This document shows positions 52,206 to 60,856 of a stretch of DNA of 64,000 nt, piece by piece. The position numbers were made by a program, and so were the translations under genes. Position 1 is the first letter of the stretch. Each line of letters starts with the position of its first letter. The stretch comes from AP-15 sp035538335 (lineage in GTDB: Bacteria; Pseudomonadota; Alphaproteobacteria; ATCC43930; CGMCC-115725), in contig DATLKN010000029.1 in assembly GCA_035538335.1 (NCBI GenBank), forward strand, positions 23,585 through 87,584, written 5' to 3'. The notes under the pieces were generated by a model. It did not search any database, was not told the DNA's origin, and was given only the letters and a program-made list of their open reading frames with translations.

Positions 52206-52557
52206 TCAGCTGCGTTCCGTCCGAGCGGAATCTCGTAGAGGATCGCCTCGACCACGCATTTTAGAGCTGCGGCTCGGGGCCCGATACTCATGTGGCAGCG
52301 GGAGGTCAAATGCGTAGCGCCCGTCACCCTTGCCGGCCTTTTCCAGGTCGGGTCTGTAGGTCTCCGCCAGAGTAGAAGCCACCGAGCGGCCGTCTGCCTC
52401 GATCGTCACCGAGAGGCGCCGCCGGGGGATGCGCTGCGTCCCATACCCAGCCGGCAATCCGGGTCGGCCCCAGAACGTCCACCCACCCCTCCGGGCACGC
52501 TTCCGCAACCGCGCGCGCTGGCGGGTGCCGGCGCTTCGCCCTGTTGCGCTTCGCCAT
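52206..52557 (-). pseudogene. decayed GWA-module gene
   Basis: Two overlapping frames give GWVDVLGPTRIAGWVWDAAH and, after a shift near 52,400, RRLSVTIEADGRSVASTLAE then YRPDLEKAGKGDGRYAFDLP. Joined they match the N-terminal module of the radical SAM protein at 50727 (GWIDGVNGASVTGWAYDP, YRPDLEQAGIGLGHHAF). A broken gene or the leftover head of one. Confidence 0.7.
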
Positions 52558-52577
52558 GTTCCCCTCCGCTTAATCCC

Positions 52578-53063
52578 TCAAAACCTCAGCCGCGGCGCGA
52601 AGCGGGCGGCGGCCGGCTGGGGTGCGCCGGGGCTGGCGGCAGGCCGCTCCGGATAGGGCGCCCGGCCTTCCTTGTAGCCGTTCAGGATAAAGTGCTCCTT
52701 CGCCGTGCGGAATTTGCCCTGGCGGATGCCGGCGGCGACGTCGGGGTTAGTCGCACGGTACCAGTCCTCGTCCACCGGCGGGTCGGCGGGGAGACGTCCC
52801 TCGAAATAGCCGGCGGTGCAGTAATGCTCCCTCGCCGATTGCGCGCCGCCGCGCGCGATGCCGTCGCGCACGTCCGGGTATTGCGCGAGATACCAGGCCT
52901 CGTCGACCTCGGCAGCGGCGAGCGTGCCAATCAGCCCGCGCAATTCGCCGAGCGTCAGCGTCAGGCTCGCGTTGTCGGGCGGCATCGCCTCCCAATTGAG
53001 CGACGGGATGAGACGCTTCACAGGCGGCGGTATCGGCATGGCAGTCTCGACGCTGTTGTGCAA
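52578..53063 (-). CDS. protein with two FDxxxY-type repeats
   Basis: 161 residues. Repeat 1 VDEAWYLAQYPDVRDGIARG ... REHYCTAGYFEGR; repeat 2 VDEDWYRATNPDVAAGIRQG ... KEHFILNGYKEGR. Both follow the same template as the RgpF-like and GT2 genes. The N-terminal helix LTLTLGELRGLIGTLAAAE also fits the small protein at 38350. An internal Met (MPIPPPVKRLIPSL) may be the true start. No catalytic domain. Perhaps a stand-alone glycan-binding or scaffold module. Confidence 0.7.
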   Translation of the reverse strand: MHNSVETAMPIPPPVKRLIPSLNWEAMPPDNASLTLTLGELRGLIGTLAAAEVDEAWYLAQYPDVRDGIARGGAQSAREHYCTAGYFEGRLPADPPVDEDWYRATNPDVAAGIRQGKFRTAKEHFILNGYKEGRAPYPERPAASPGAPQPAAARFAPRLRF

Positions 53064-53247
53064 AAGGTCGCGCGAGGCGGCGATCTCGGTCGATCGGATG
53101 GTGTCAGTTCCGTATAAGTCGATGCGCCGCCCCGGTCAAGGCGGCAGCGGCCCGCCCGCACGGCAGAGAGCATGAGGCATGTCGGTTTGGCGCAGATAGC
53201 TCCGGGAAACGGCGTTTCTCCACACCCTGCGGGCCGTCGGCGCGATC

Positions 53248-53475
53248 ATGGCCGGCATTGGCGTCCCGGCATTCCTCTTCCTCGTCGCGCCGCGCGCCTC
53301 GGGCGCGGGCTACAACATCACCGGCGGCCCTGTCCATCTGGGCCAGCTCTATTGGGTCGCGCTGGCGGCGTTCGGCCTCTTGGCGGGCATCGGCCTCCTC
53401 TTCTTCTATCTCGGCCTGCGCCGGCTCGCCCGGCTGGGCTCGCTCGCCTCGCGGCTGACGCGCCTGCGCCTTTGA
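53248..53475 (+). CDS. small membrane protein
   Basis: 75 residues with two hydrophobic segments (MAGIGVPAFLFLVAP, LYWVALAAFGLLAGIGLLFFYLGL) and a basic C-terminus RRLARLGSLASRLTRLRL. No good ribosome site and no homologue recalled, so it may be a chance frame. Confidence 0.4.
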   Translation: MAGIGVPAFLFLVAPRASGAGYNITGGPVHLGQLYWVALAAFGLLAGIGLLFFYLGLRRLARLGSLASRLTRLRL

Positions 53476-53510
53476 GCACGCTCAGCCGAGGCCCTGCTTC
53501 CTCGAGATGA

Positions 53511-54476
53511 CGAAGGATTCGTCCCAGAAGGGAACGGCGGTCTCCTCGAATGCGCATTGATCTGGATCAAAAGGCCCAATCCGCGAGGGCAAAGCCGCCT
53601 CCTCGGCTGAGCCGGTAGCCTTGCCGGGCACGAGCGTGCTATACTGGCCCGCAATGAAGGACACGGAGATCGAGGCCAAAATCGACGACCTCGCGCAAAT
53701 GGCGTTGGGTAGGTAGCGGCTCGCGGCGAGGCTTCGACCAGCGACCACACGGCGAAGCCGAGAAGGGGAGCGCCGATGGGACTCCCATCCGATGCGAGCG
53801 CATTTAGCGTTGCCCCCGCGACGCGGGCAACGGCGAGAGAGACCGGCGCGGGCTACCGGCACGGGCTTACGAGGAGGTGATCCCGCCCGCCGACCGTGGC
53901 GGCTGTTGGCGGTATCGCCTCTGGCGTAACCCGCATCGGCTGCCCGCGGCCGATGCGCCGGAGGCGGGGAGAAGCCGGGCGGGAGGGACTGGGCAGCCTG
54001 CCGGCATTTCCGCGGCTGGCATAATGGCAGTGCGCGGTTAAACGGCGTTGCTAGTAAGAGTTGATGCGGTGCGGCTGCGGCGGATGAACTCGCCGGAAAA
54101 GTGAACGAACGTTCAATGCACCATGGCAGCCGCTCCGAAAGCATGCGGCACCTTCATTCGGTTCGTCGGTGTGAATTTCTTCGTGATAGGATTTGAAGAA
54201 CTCGGCCGTCCGCAGTGGATTACCCTTGCCTTTGATCGTCTCGGAGCGAACGCCAGCTCCGCCGGCTAGGAGAACGCGACCGGCAAATTTTCCGGAGGCG
54301 AGCAATCCCGAGGGCGGCCGCGGTGGTAAGATTCGGCAGCTCGGGGTATTCGAGAACCGTAGGCATCCGCCGCGGTCCTCGGCGGATGCTTACCGTCAGG
54401 GCGAAACCCGCAAAAAACTGGCGGTCGTCAAAGGACCCCAACCAGTCTTCCGCGGTGGCGAGAGCAACCGGCCGCG
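53511..54476. other. gene-poor stretch
   Basis: About 960 bp with no convincing gene. A 20-codon frame at 53654 (start MKDTEIEAKIDDLAQMALGR) looks like the tail of a lost gene. Composition is mixed and short frames in several directions have no coding character. Confidence 0.5.
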
Positions 54477-56027
54477 TTACGGTGCGTTGGTGAGCACATT
54501 TTCATTTTCACGGATGCCAAGCCCAGATCCTGAGGTCTGGATATAATACGACGTACCTAGGTTCGGATCGGCAATTATCCGATTTCCCTCGATCAACACG
54601 TCATGAGCCCCGTCCTTCACTCGGATAGCGCGAAGCCAATGATAATTGTGTCGTACCGCGATCGTGTTGGAGATAACGCGCAGATGAGCAGGAGCGCCGG
54701 GCTGCGATTTCGCTAAATGGTTCTCCACCATAATGCCATAACGAGTTGCGCCATCTATAGTATTACCCGTAACGAGAGCGGCTGACTGTGGCCCGGTCAA
54801 CAGTATACCGTCGCCAATTGTCCCGTAGATCCGATTTTCGGCAATTTGGTAACCGTTGACTGCGCCGCTGACATCGATCCCGTTTTCCGGGCTACCGAGG
54901 ATGAGGTTTCGCGAGACCCGATGACCGCGACTTTCGCTTACGATCTGCTGATCCTCAAACAGGATGATATCATTGCCGATGAGTATATTGTGCGAGATCT
55001 CACAATCCGCAGTTATAGGATCAACGTCGATCCCGTCCCAGGAGGGCCGTCGAGGCGGAAGATTGCCGACAGAGTTGCCTACCACGAGGTTATGATGGAC
55101 GCGAACCCCTGCGGCGCGGCCCATAGCTGATCCGATGACATAAATGCCATTGGAATAATTGCCATGAATGTAGTTATCGAATATGTCTGTCCCGCGGCCG
55201 TTGCTTTCAATGCCGTTATCCGCTGCGCGGTACACCTCGGTATGAAATACCCGAATGTTCGTGGTATTCCGACCGATCAAAATGCCGTCCGCGCCGCGAG
55301 CGCCGTGGGCATGGGCGCCGCCGTTGATCGACAGAAATGCCACGGAAGCGTTTCGAGCGCCATCCGGAATCCGGATTATCGGGTAGTTGACCGAGGAGTT
55401 CGCAGCGGAAAGTATCGTCATTCCGAGCCCCATCCCGACGAGTGCAACGCCCGGCGGTAGAACCAACGAGTGCGAGACGCGGCATATGCCTGCCGGAAGC
55501 CGAACCACTGGCGCTCTTGTGTTGAGGGCTGCCTGAATGTTGTTGTCGTCGTCTCGGCCATCACACGTCGCATGCGGGATGGACCTGGCGGCCGCGAGAT
55601 GTCGTCGTGAGGCAGGTTGGTACACGCTGATACTCGCCGCGAAGCTGTCGGGAGGCGTAACGCTCATCGCCCCAAGGAGTGCGGCCGGTGAAATCTCTCG
55701 GAATCGCATACCACGGCGCGTCTGCTTCCACTCTGCAGTGTGGCCGGCGTGGAGTGTCGCTTTTACTACACCACGGTAGGCCACGCTTAGGGAACCTGGG
55801 CCGACATTGATGACGATGCCCGCGTCTGCTCGTGGGACCAGGGGCTGTCGCGCATCAATCACTATGCGAGTCCGGCTCATCACCGCGATGACCGGCTGGT
55901 TTTCGATTTCGCGGAGCGCATGAGGCCGCTCAACGTTCCGCTGAGCCCTCACGTGGTGGGAGGCGACGGCCATGCTGCCGAAAAGGGCGGAAATAAAGAG
56001 CGGACCCAACACCAGGCCTCGGCGCAT
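54477..56027 (-). CDS. secreted right-handed beta-helix protein
   Basis: 516 residues from an ATG that gives a signal sequence (MRRGLVLGPLFISALFG, then ASHHVRA). The frame also extends to a TTG at 56135. After about 180 residues a parallel beta-helix begins, with repeated turns of N-I/V-x-x-N: ATCDGRDDDNNIQAALNTRA, VYRAADNGIESNGRGTDIFD, IHGNYSNGIYVIGSAMGRAA and so on to about residue 500. Such helices are polysaccharide lyases or epimerases (PF13229-like). Likely exported and acting on the glycan. Catalytic residues cannot be named. Confidence 0.8.
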   Translation of the reverse strand: MRRGLVLGPLFISALFGSMAVASHHVRAQRNVERPHALREIENQPVIAVMSRTRIVIDARQPLVPRADAGIVINVGPGSLSVAYRGVVKATLHAGHTAEWKQTRRGMRFREISPAALLGAMSVTPPDSFAASISVYQPASRRHLAAARSIPHATCDGRDDDNNIQAALNTRAPVVRLPAGICRVSHSLVLPPGVALVGMGLGMTILSAANSSVNYPIIRIPDGARNASVAFLSINGGAHAHGARGADGILIGRNTTNIRVFHTEVYRAADNGIESNGRGTDIFDNYIHGNYSNGIYVIGSAMGRAAGVRVHHNLVVGNSVGNLPPRRPSWDGIDVDPITADCEISHNILIGNDIILFEDQQIVSESRGHRVSRNLILGSPENGIDVSGAVNGYQIAENRIYGTIGDGILLTGPQSAALVTGNTIDGATRYGIMVENHLAKSQPGAPAHLRVISNTIAVRHNYHWLRAIRVKDGAHDVLIEGNRIIADPNLGTSYYIQTSGSGLGIRENENVLTNAP

Positions 56028-56112
56028 ACCAAACTTGTGCCTGGTCAGGCTGTGAGGCTTCACTCGTATTGGCCGCCGCTGCGCGGTAGCGCCAAAAGCC
56101 AGTATATGGGGA

Positions 56113-57414
56113 TCAAAGGCGATGCGGTCGGCCAATTACCCGCCGAAGGCCGGACGAGGACGGGGCGGTTCGCCGAGGCCTACATACGACCGCGTCTAGG
56201 GTTCGCCCGAAGCCACCCGGAATGATGTCTAGCACGTCAACGACCTTGTTCCAAAATTCGTATATGTATCTTGGGGTATGAGCAGCACCTCGGTAGTATC
56301 CATCAGCTACCACGTCGCTGATATCGAAACTCGGCCTCATACTATCGTGGAACCCCCGCTCGAGATATTGAAACCAGGCGTGATCCACCGTGCCCCATGA
56401 GGCTACGGTTGCCGCATGGTACGAACCGTTGACGGAGAGGACCATGATGCCGGAGCAGATCCGATTAAGCTCTTGGAGCCAAAAGAACTGGTCAGCTTCA
56501 GAAAGATGCGTCAGCACGCTGTGGCTGTAGATAAGGTCAAATTCTTCCGATCTAAACCGCGTGCGCTCGAACGGGTCCAAAACCTCAAATGTCCCGAATG
56601 GAAGGTTCTCTTTGCACCATGCAATATTCACGGGATCAATATCGGCCCCGACAAACTCCTTCTGTAGCTCCTTAGGCAGATGGCGGGCGAGACGGCCGCA
56701 ACCTACGCCCCAGTCCAAAATCCGTGCTGGAACGCGGGATAACGTCTGGGGCGCGTACACATCGGCGATGTTCAATACTGCTTTTAGTAGTTCCTCGCCG
56801 CCGGAGATAAAGCGCCCGCCATCTGGGTCAGAGTCGACGGTAGGTCCGGCCACCCGCCGGCGGTGTTTCTCCTCGGGTACGGGAATTCGTTTGTCTCTCC
56901 TGAGTTCAAATCGCGACGCTCGCAGCGATGGCCAACGGTTATGTATGGTTGCGATAGCCGTCCTGGACAGTGCATGGGCATCGAATGATCGCCCGAGGCC
57001 AGTTTCGTAGGGTTGGCCATATATCGGAATCCACTGTCGTACATCCAGCGGCCAGGCCACGTTAGCGTCTGGTACGACGTCGGCAATATGGACATGCGTA
57101 TCCCCCTTGACGGTAGTCACGAGAGCGGAGGCAGAGAGTTCGAAGGGCTCTGACAAGATCGTAAGGTACGGAGCAATGGACGTGCCGTGGCCGGTGGCAT
57201 GAGCCAGATTCAAATTCAGATAATAATCGCGGCCCCTTGGAGCGATATGAAGGACGGCTTCGGCGCACAGTTCGCGGGGCGCGGTGATAGAAAGCCGGTG
57301 TAATGACGCGCCGCCGTCAGGGTAGACAAACAGCTTGCCTCGGGCGCCCTCCGAGAGGTGCGCCGGAGCGGCGCGAAGTTCGTAACCCAACCGTCGCGAT
57401 GTGAGCACATCCAT
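56113..57414 (-). CDS. class I SAM-dependent methyltransferase with N-terminal domain
   Basis: 433 residues. The C-terminal half is a methyltransferase: SAM-binding RILDWGVGCGRLARHLP (motif I), VGADIDPVNIAWC (acidic ribose-binding loop), then FDLIYSHSVLTHLSEADQFF. The N-terminal 200 residues (starting MDVLTSRRLGYELRAAPAHL) are a separate beta-rich domain of unknown role. Glycan or lipid methylation is plausible from context. Ends 86 bp before the beta-helix start; upstream of it is a sulfotransferase. Confidence 0.85.
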   Translation of the reverse strand: MDVLTSRRLGYELRAAPAHLSEGARGKLFVYPDGGASLHRLSITAPRELCAEAVLHIAPRGRDYYLNLNLAHATGHGTSIAPYLTILSEPFELSASALVTTVKGDTHVHIADVVPDANVAWPLDVRQWIPIYGQPYETGLGRSFDAHALSRTAIATIHNRWPSLRASRFELRRDKRIPVPEEKHRRRVAGPTVDSDPDGGRFISGGEELLKAVLNIADVYAPQTLSRVPARILDWGVGCGRLARHLPKELQKEFVGADIDPVNIAWCKENLPFGTFEVLDPFERTRFRSEEFDLIYSHSVLTHLSEADQFFWLQELNRICSGIMVLSVNGSYHAATVASWGTVDHAWFQYLERGFHDSMRPSFDISDVVADGYYRGAAHTPRYIYEFWNKVVDVLDIIPGGFGRTLDAVVCRPRRTAPSSSGLRRVIGRPHRL

Positions 57415-57491
57415 GAGCCATTCCTCCTAAGCCTTCGAGACAGATAACAACGTGTTCTCGCCTTGGCGAGGACCGCTCCGTTGGCTACCTA

Positions 57492-58880
57492 CTAAGTGGC
57501 ATGACCGGGCGGGTTACCTTCGTCGGCGTCTGTATATCCGAGAACCGTCGGGCTAACCAGTTCACGCTTAACATAATCGAGAGCTAGACGCTGGCCTTCG
57601 CGCGAGAACGAAGTAAGATATTGCCTCGGCGTGCCGCTCCGGAAAAAGGAGTTATTGTCAATTTCGCCGCGCCGCCTGCTCGTTAGACTCTCAAAGCTGG
57701 AGCGCGCGATCAGATCATGCACCTCGTCGGGTGAATAGCGAACGTGGAGAAAAGAAAGAATGTGGGCACATACCGCGAACGGATCTGACAACATCGCTTC
57801 ATAGCGGATCATCTCGATGCGATCAGGGCTCGTTTGTTGAACCGCTTGGGCCTCTCGCTGCGCGGCGATCCATTCATCGAGAATACAGGTGATGAGTGCC
57901 CACACATCCGGTTGTTCCAGATGCAGCGTAAGGTCACCAGCGGTTCCGCGCGATAAGGGGATGCGTTCGATAGTGTCCTGGTGGGCTGCCAACTCGCTCG
58001 TCGCCCCGTCAAGCAACAATTTCCGCTCGTGGAATAACCGCGATACGACAACGTCTAATGGATGCCGTGTGCAATGGAGTAATCTGGCCTCAGGTAGGAC
58101 CGCGATGAGCCTGCGATAGCGCATCGCATTTCCAGGTGTCCGGTCGATGACAAGATTACATCCTAGCTCCGATCCGTAAAGGTCAAACAAGAATTTTAGC
58201 AACGCTATATGAACAATCTCAAGATCTTGGCCATACGCCGTTCCGGGCGGGAACCACCTATTCGTGCTTCGGTAATGGCATGCTTGCACGAATCCAAGAA
58301 ATTCCCCCTCGCCGAGCGCCAGGATGTCCGGATGATGATTGAGTAATATCTCGATCCATGTCGTGCCGCTTTTTGGCGCCCCACCGATGAACGCTTGGGT
58401 TATTGGGTTGGGCGCGGGAGTTGGCGTCTCGGGCCACGCGTATTGTGGATTTACGTTAACATGCCAAGTCAGTCCGGAAGGTTCGACCGTACCAACGTCG
58501 TGACGTTCCGCGGCGCCATTATCTCGTCTGAACACGAACCGGATTTGGGAAGTGCCGAGTCCGCTGGGCAATGTGAAATTGAAAGCAAGCCCGTACCGGC
58601 CGGGTACCCGGCCGATGATCGAGGGAGTTCCAAATTGGGGATTGACGCCGAGATTGCCGTAATAAAAATCAGAGTCATCGCCCGGAATTATGTGAATTGC
58701 GGGTGCTTCTGGGGCAAGATCGGCTGCGGCAGTGTATTCTATGTATCCGAGGAATGACGGGAAGGTTGCTGGCGGGAACGGCCGCAGCCGGACGCGCAGA
58801 TCGGATGCGTCTGTAGGCTCGGACGGAATATGCCTCCACTTCAATGTGCTGTAATCGAGAGGAACACCATCGAGCGTCAT
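57492..58880 (-). CDS. sulfotransferase family protein 2
   Basis: 462 residues from an ATG with GGAG upstream (a GTG at 58898 would add six residues). N-terminal ~160 residues unassigned beta-rich domain. The sulfotransferase domain follows: 5'-PSB loop FIGGAPKSGTTWIEILLNHH, 3'-PB CTRHPLDVVVSRLFHER (R and S that bind the PAPS 3'-phosphate), and RYEAMLSDPF. PAPS-dependent sulfation of a glycan or lipid. Together with the protein at 48221 it suggests a sulfated polymer. Confidence 0.88.
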   Translation of the reverse strand: MTLDGVPLDYSTLKWRHIPSEPTDASDLRVRLRPFPPATFPSFLGYIEYTAAADLAPEAPAIHIIPGDDSDFYYGNLGVNPQFGTPSIIGRVPGRYGLAFNFTLPSGLGTSQIRFVFRRDNGAAERHDVGTVEPSGLTWHVNVNPQYAWPETPTPAPNPITQAFIGGAPKSGTTWIEILLNHHPDILALGEGEFLGFVQACHYRSTNRWFPPGTAYGQDLEIVHIALLKFLFDLYGSELGCNLVIDRTPGNAMRYRRLIAVLPEARLLHCTRHPLDVVVSRLFHERKLLLDGATSELAAHQDTIERIPLSRGTAGDLTLHLEQPDVWALITCILDEWIAAQREAQAVQQTSPDRIEMIRYEAMLSDPFAVCAHILSFLHVRYSPDEVHDLIARSSFESLTSRRRGEIDNNSFFRSGTPRQYLTSFSREGQRLALDYVKRELVSPTVLGYTDADEGNPPGHAT

Positions 58881-58898
58881 TAACTTGCTCCGTCGCAC

Positions 58899-59582
58899 AT
58901 AGATCCGACTAAGAAGCTAAGCAGCGGGCAGGGGCTTCTTAGTAACGGCCGATCCCTTGCCGTGTGAGGTGCACGGGCCATCTGATCCCTCGGAGTCTCT
59001 CAACATTAAACCATCCTAAGCAGGTTCTCAAATTTGGCAAGATCCTAGTCCAGGGCTTCGGGAGCTCGCGGGATCGCTTAAGGGCAGGGGCGGGATGGAG
59101 CCGCTGAGTTGCGTTCGTGTTCGGGGAATTTGGTCCAGAAATGATGGTTGACTTGCTAACGGTCCATGGGGACGATGATGGACTATGTCACGGGCTCAGA
59201 GCCCGGCGCTCAAGCATGAGCTGAAGACCGAGAATGCATTTCCGATCTAGATTTCCAGCCTGCCACACGCTCAGGGACCGATCAGAGGAGCGATAGCGAC
59301 GCTTTTTAGAGATTTTGCTGGACATGACCTGACATTTGCGGTTGCTTAAACGAAGCTCACGGGGCTCGCCAACCCAACAATCTGCGAGATTTGGGCCGGC
59401 GGCAAGGCACCCTGGCGCGGGCCGCGGACCTGGCGAAGGAGGCGTCCCCGCGCGGCGGCGTGAGGGCGCGGGATCAAGTCACCACGTCATCCCCGCACAA
59501 GGGGGAATCCGGGGCTCCAGGAACTCCTTGCCCTGGACCCCGTCTTTCGCTGGGGTGACGGAATTACCACAGGGATCTATCG
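58899..59582. other. gene-poor stretch with a dispersed repeat
   Basis: 684 bp without a recognisable gene. At about 59486-59567 sequence beginning CGTCATCCCCGCACAAGGGG and ending GGGGTGACGG is an imperfect palindrome of the REP type. A similar one lies near 21990-22060. The SDR copy 2 starts immediately after. Confidence 0.5.
59486..59567. repeat. REP-like imperfect palindrome
   Basis: CGTCATCCCCGCACAAGGGG at one end and CTGGGGTGACGG at the other pair as an imperfect inverted repeat with the usual look of extragenic palindromic repeats in GC-rich genomes. Confidence 0.45.
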
Positions 59583-60584
59583 ATGAATGTTCTGGTTACC
59601 GGACATAAGGGGTATATCGGCAGCCATCTCGTCGGGCTCCTGAAAGAGCGGGGCGAGCAAGTCACCGGCTGCGATCTCGGGCTGTTCGAAGGCTGCGGCT
59701 GGGACCCGCTGGTGCCGCCCGACCGCGAGTTGCGCGTCGACTACCGTACGCTCACCGAGAGCGAACTGGCGCCCTTCGACTGCGTCATGCATCTGGGCGC
59801 GATTTCGAACGACCCGATGGGCGATCTCGACCCCGAGATCACCCGCCGCGTCAATTCGCGCGGTTCCGTGACGCTCGCCGAGACCTGTGCGCGCGCTGGG
59901 GTGCCGCGGTTTCTGTTCGCCTCGAGCTGCTTGATCTACGGCAAGGCGGCCTCGCTCGACCTCGACGAGTGGGCAGAATTGTCGCCCGTCTCGGTCTACG
60001 CCGAATCGAAGATCGCCGCCGAGGCGGCCATCTCCAAGCTTGCCGGGCCCGATTTCAGCCCGAGCTATCTGCGCAATGCGACCGCCTACGGCTATTCGCC
60101 GATGCTGCGCATCGACCTCGTCGTGAACAACCTCTTGGGCTGCGCCGTCGCCAAGGGCGACATACGCATCATGTCGGACGGTACGCCCTGGCGTCCGCTC
60201 ATTCACTGCAAGGACATCGCGCGCGCCTTCGTCGCCTTCATGGCGGCGCCGCGCGAGCGGGTGCACAACCGCGCCGTCAATGTCGGCGCCAACAAGGAGA
60301 ATTTCCAAGTCCGCGACGTCGCCGACATCGTGCGCGAACTGGTGCCGAGCGCCAGCATTGTCTACACCGGCGAGATTGGCAACGACCCGCGCAATTACCG
60401 CGTCAAGTTCGCCCTGCTCTCCGAGCTGCTGCCCGACTTCGAGCTCGAATACGATCTGCGCTCGGGCATGGAGGAACTCTATCGCTCCTACCGCGATCAC
60501 GGCTTCAACGCCCGGGATTTCGACGGCGAGCAGTTCGTGCGGCTGCGCACCTTGCGCCACCGCCTCGACCGTCTCGCAGATTAG
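59583..60584 (+). CDS. NAD-dependent sugar epimerase/dehydratase (SDR), copy 2
   Basis: 333 residues, near-identical to the protein at 41663 (for example the SSCLIYGKA loop and VSVYAESKIAAE instead of SSCSIYGKA and VSAYAESK). Reading frame intact and all catalytic residues present. The codon differences between copies are mostly silent, so both copies may be under selection or the duplication is recent. The following rfbC is truncated, so this copy stands without a full 3,5-epimerase partner. Confidence 0.9.
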   Translation: MNVLVTGHKGYIGSHLVGLLKERGEQVTGCDLGLFEGCGWDPLVPPDRELRVDYRTLTESELAPFDCVMHLGAISNDPMGDLDPEITRRVNSRGSVTLAETCARAGVPRFLFASSCLIYGKAASLDLDEWAELSPVSVYAESKIAAEAAISKLAGPDFSPSYLRNATAYGYSPMLRIDLVVNNLLGCAVAKGDIRIMSDGTPWRPLIHCKDIARAFVAFMAAPRERVHNRAVNVGANKENFQVRDVADIVRELVPSASIVYTGEIGNDPRNYRVKFALLSELLPDFELEYDLRSGMEELYRSYRDHGFNARDFDGEQFVRLRTLRHRLDRLAD

Positions 60585-60689
60585 GGTGACGCCGCGATGA
60601 TCTTTACCGAAACGCCGGTCGAGGGCGCCTATCTGATCGATCTCGAAAAGCGCGGCGACGAGCGCGGCTTTTTCGCCCGCGCCTTCTGC
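59583..60689 (+). repeat. 1.1-kb direct repeat, copy 2
   Basis: Partner of 41663-42768; ends within the rfbC-like frame after FARAFC. The sequence upstream of the start codon differs in the two copies. Confidence 0.9.
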
Positions 60690-60827
60690 GGGCGTGACTT
60701 CGCGGCGCAGCGGCTTGAGACCTTTGCAGGCCTTAAGCCGGTGCGGGTAAAGGTCGCTCCCAGGCGCGTATTCCGGACGCGTGCCTTCCCAATCGTGGAC
60801 AGCGGGACGATCGCTTTGAACTCCTAA
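60597..60827 (+). pseudogene. rfbC: truncated rfbC copy
   Basis: 76 residues. The first 31 residues (start MIFTETPVEGAYLIDLEK, end FARAFC) match RfbC at 42676, then sequence is unrelated except for a weak FAAQRLET. Lacks the catalytic His and the cupin core, so inactive. Confidence 0.85.
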
Positions 60828-60856
60828 TATACTCCGGACCTGTTAGGCGACCGGTA

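Noticed and set aside
53654..53716. Short frame with start MKDTEIEAKID as a peptide gene
   Set aside because: Only 20 codons, no ribosome site, no context; more likely the end of a lost gene.
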